Made by a program: the position numbers and the translations under genes
Assembly (NCBI GenBank): GCA_019240375.1
Contig: JAFAYN010000037.1
Location: 1-6,419 of the forward strand
Direction: 5' to 3'
Source: Gemmatimonadota bacterium
GTDB lineage: Bacteria; Gemmatimonadota; Gemmatimonadetes; Longimicrobiales; Longimicrobiaceae
DNA: 6,419 nt
Shown here: piece after piece, positions 6,069 to 6,419 of the stretch
How the letters are laid out: the number at the start of each line of letters is the position of its first letter
Numbering within the stretch: the first letter of the stretch is position 1
The notes under the pieces: generated by a model
What the model saw: the letters and a program-made list of their open reading frames with translations, nothing else
Database searches by the model: none
Told to the model about the DNA's origin: nothing

Positions 6069-6419
6069 GACCTGTGTGGCGCGCGGGCGGTCGCGCGCGA
6101 TAGCCGCCGCCTGCACCCGGATGTCGAACGCCTGCTGGCTGCGGTCGGGGATGGGGACCCGGTTCCCCGGAAGGTTCAGGTTGTCGAAGACGGCGGTGCC
6201 TGGGTCCGCCTGCGGGGTGTCGGTGCGGGATCCGAAGGTGATCGCCAGCCGGTCCACGCGGATCGGGTTGGCCGCGGAGGCGAAGGCGGTCCAGCCGCAG
6301 CCGTCCGGCGAGACCTCCCAGTACGTCGTTCCCCCCTGCTCACGGATCCGCCAGTAGCGGTGCTGGGCCGGGTCGTAGAGGATCTCGGCCAGGCTGAGCC
6401 AGGAGCCGTTCACCGTCTG
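4509..6419 (-). CDS. Vanadium-dependent haloperoxidase with N-terminal concanavalin/laminin-G-like domain (5' end outside window)
   Basis: The frame is open to the window edge, giving 636 residues of a longer protein. The GTG at 6413 lies inside a domain, so I do not take it as the start. The first 90 or so residues (RYWRIREQGGTTYWEVSPDG, then GTAVFDNLNLPG) look like the end of a concanavalin A/laminin-G-like beta-sandwich, a module often used for carbohydrate or surface binding. The haloperoxidase follows from about 6110 and is nearly the same as that of the downstream gene. Active-site codons are Lys at 5088-5090 and Arg at 5064-5066 (KWFVHRRLRP), the catalytic His of HPAYGAGHAT at 4875-4877, Arg at 4689-4691 and the vanadate-ligand His at 4671-4673. 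As in the other copy, Ala replaces the Ser of PSGH. No signal peptide can be judged. It is probably the first of two co-transcribed haloperoxidase genes, but its promoter is outside the window. Confidence 0.9.
   Translation of the reverse strand, partial: QTVNGSWLSLAEILYDPAQHRYWRIREQGGTTYWEVSPDGCGWTAFASAANPIRVDRLAITFGSRTDTPQADPGTAVFDNLNLPGNRVPIPDRSQQAFDIRVQAAAIARDRPRATQVNNGEECDYPYVANFSKGLQHDAVGDVVPASYQSLLNALTTRNPADFEAIQLGPGGKKLTNPQSGLAFDLEGPDTHAVAVPPAPRIDSAQNSSEMGELYWMALARDVPFTDYGSNVFIQQRVLPSLNTEFTDFRGPKQGGQVTAQTVFRGIYPGETVGPYLSQFLLKGTSDPRLPAGQGRSTTDGYITYGDLKIDQRQWTVQAGFNYLTDFQTWLNAQNGADFRGQDFIDPKQRRFVRNLRDLGERVHIDNVADHFFNAAMILLNEVPGNQITGSGVIGRDMEFPFDQGNPYLAYVKQAPFATLGPPHVLSLVWELLSRALRAVWFQKWFVHRRLRPEEFGGRIDNHLNGRRQYPQINGEILASLQSGMLHQHFSGGSYLLPQAFPEGAPTHPAYGAGHATGSGALATVLKAFFNEDTPIENPVVATSDGNSLVAYTGADAGSMTVGGELNKLAGNIALGRNGAGVHWRSDYDQSLLLGETVAIGVLQEQSLLFNEPEYYQLTKFDGTRVRIQNGQVTPV

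Overview
The window is GC-rich bacterial DNA. Evidence: strong G/C bias at third codon positions, an AGGAGG ribosome-binding site, one sigma-70-type promoter and several GC-rich hairpins. No rRNA, tRNA, transposase or phage gene is visible. The host could be a GC-rich soil or marine lineage such as Gemmatimonadota, Myxococcota or Actinomycetota. Nothing in the sequence settles this, and it is only a guess.

Layout, left to right: (1) the 3' end of a plus-strand gene (1-224) for an uncharacterised protein; (2) a complete minus-strand paralogue of it (246-1256), convergent and tail to tail with only 21 bases between the stop codons, so that the two gene ends form a large inverted repeat; (3) a 462-base intergenic region (1257-1718) holding a good sigma-70-like promoter on the minus strand, an intrinsic-terminator-like hairpin just downstream of it, and a perfect 15-bp hairpin after the stop codon of the next gene; (4) a complete minus-strand gene (1719-4337) encoding an 872-residue fusion of a parallel beta-helix-like domain and a vanadium-dependent haloperoxidase; (5) a 171-base spacer with two hairpins; (6) a second minus-strand haloperoxidase gene (4509 to the window edge), 5'-truncated by the window, whose N-terminal part ends in a concanavalin/laminin-G-like beta-sandwich instead of a beta-helix.

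The two haloperoxidase domains are close tandem paralogues (direct repeat of about 1.57 kb). Both keep the vanadate-binding Lys/Arg/Arg/His set, the catalytic His and the extra upstream His typical of bromo/iodoperoxidases. Both have Gly-Ala-Gly-His where the classical motif is Pro-Ser-Gly-His. By family knowledge they would use H2O2 to oxidise halides to hypohalous acid. The different N-terminal beta modules may give them different binding targets or locations (inference). The genes downstream of them encode a two-part protein with an N-terminal IFSGRPNP motif and a C-terminal domain with a conserved NNCYNYA Cys and DYHWYR His. Its function is unknown.

The most interesting non-coding signal is a structured element present twice (1510-1566 and 4379-4433), each time upstream of a minus-strand gene. 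It has a conserved 5' block, a hairpin whose stems differ by compensatory changes, and a conserved CACAGCG apical loop. One copy ends in a T-run and lies just after a promoter, as an attenuator or a small RNA would.
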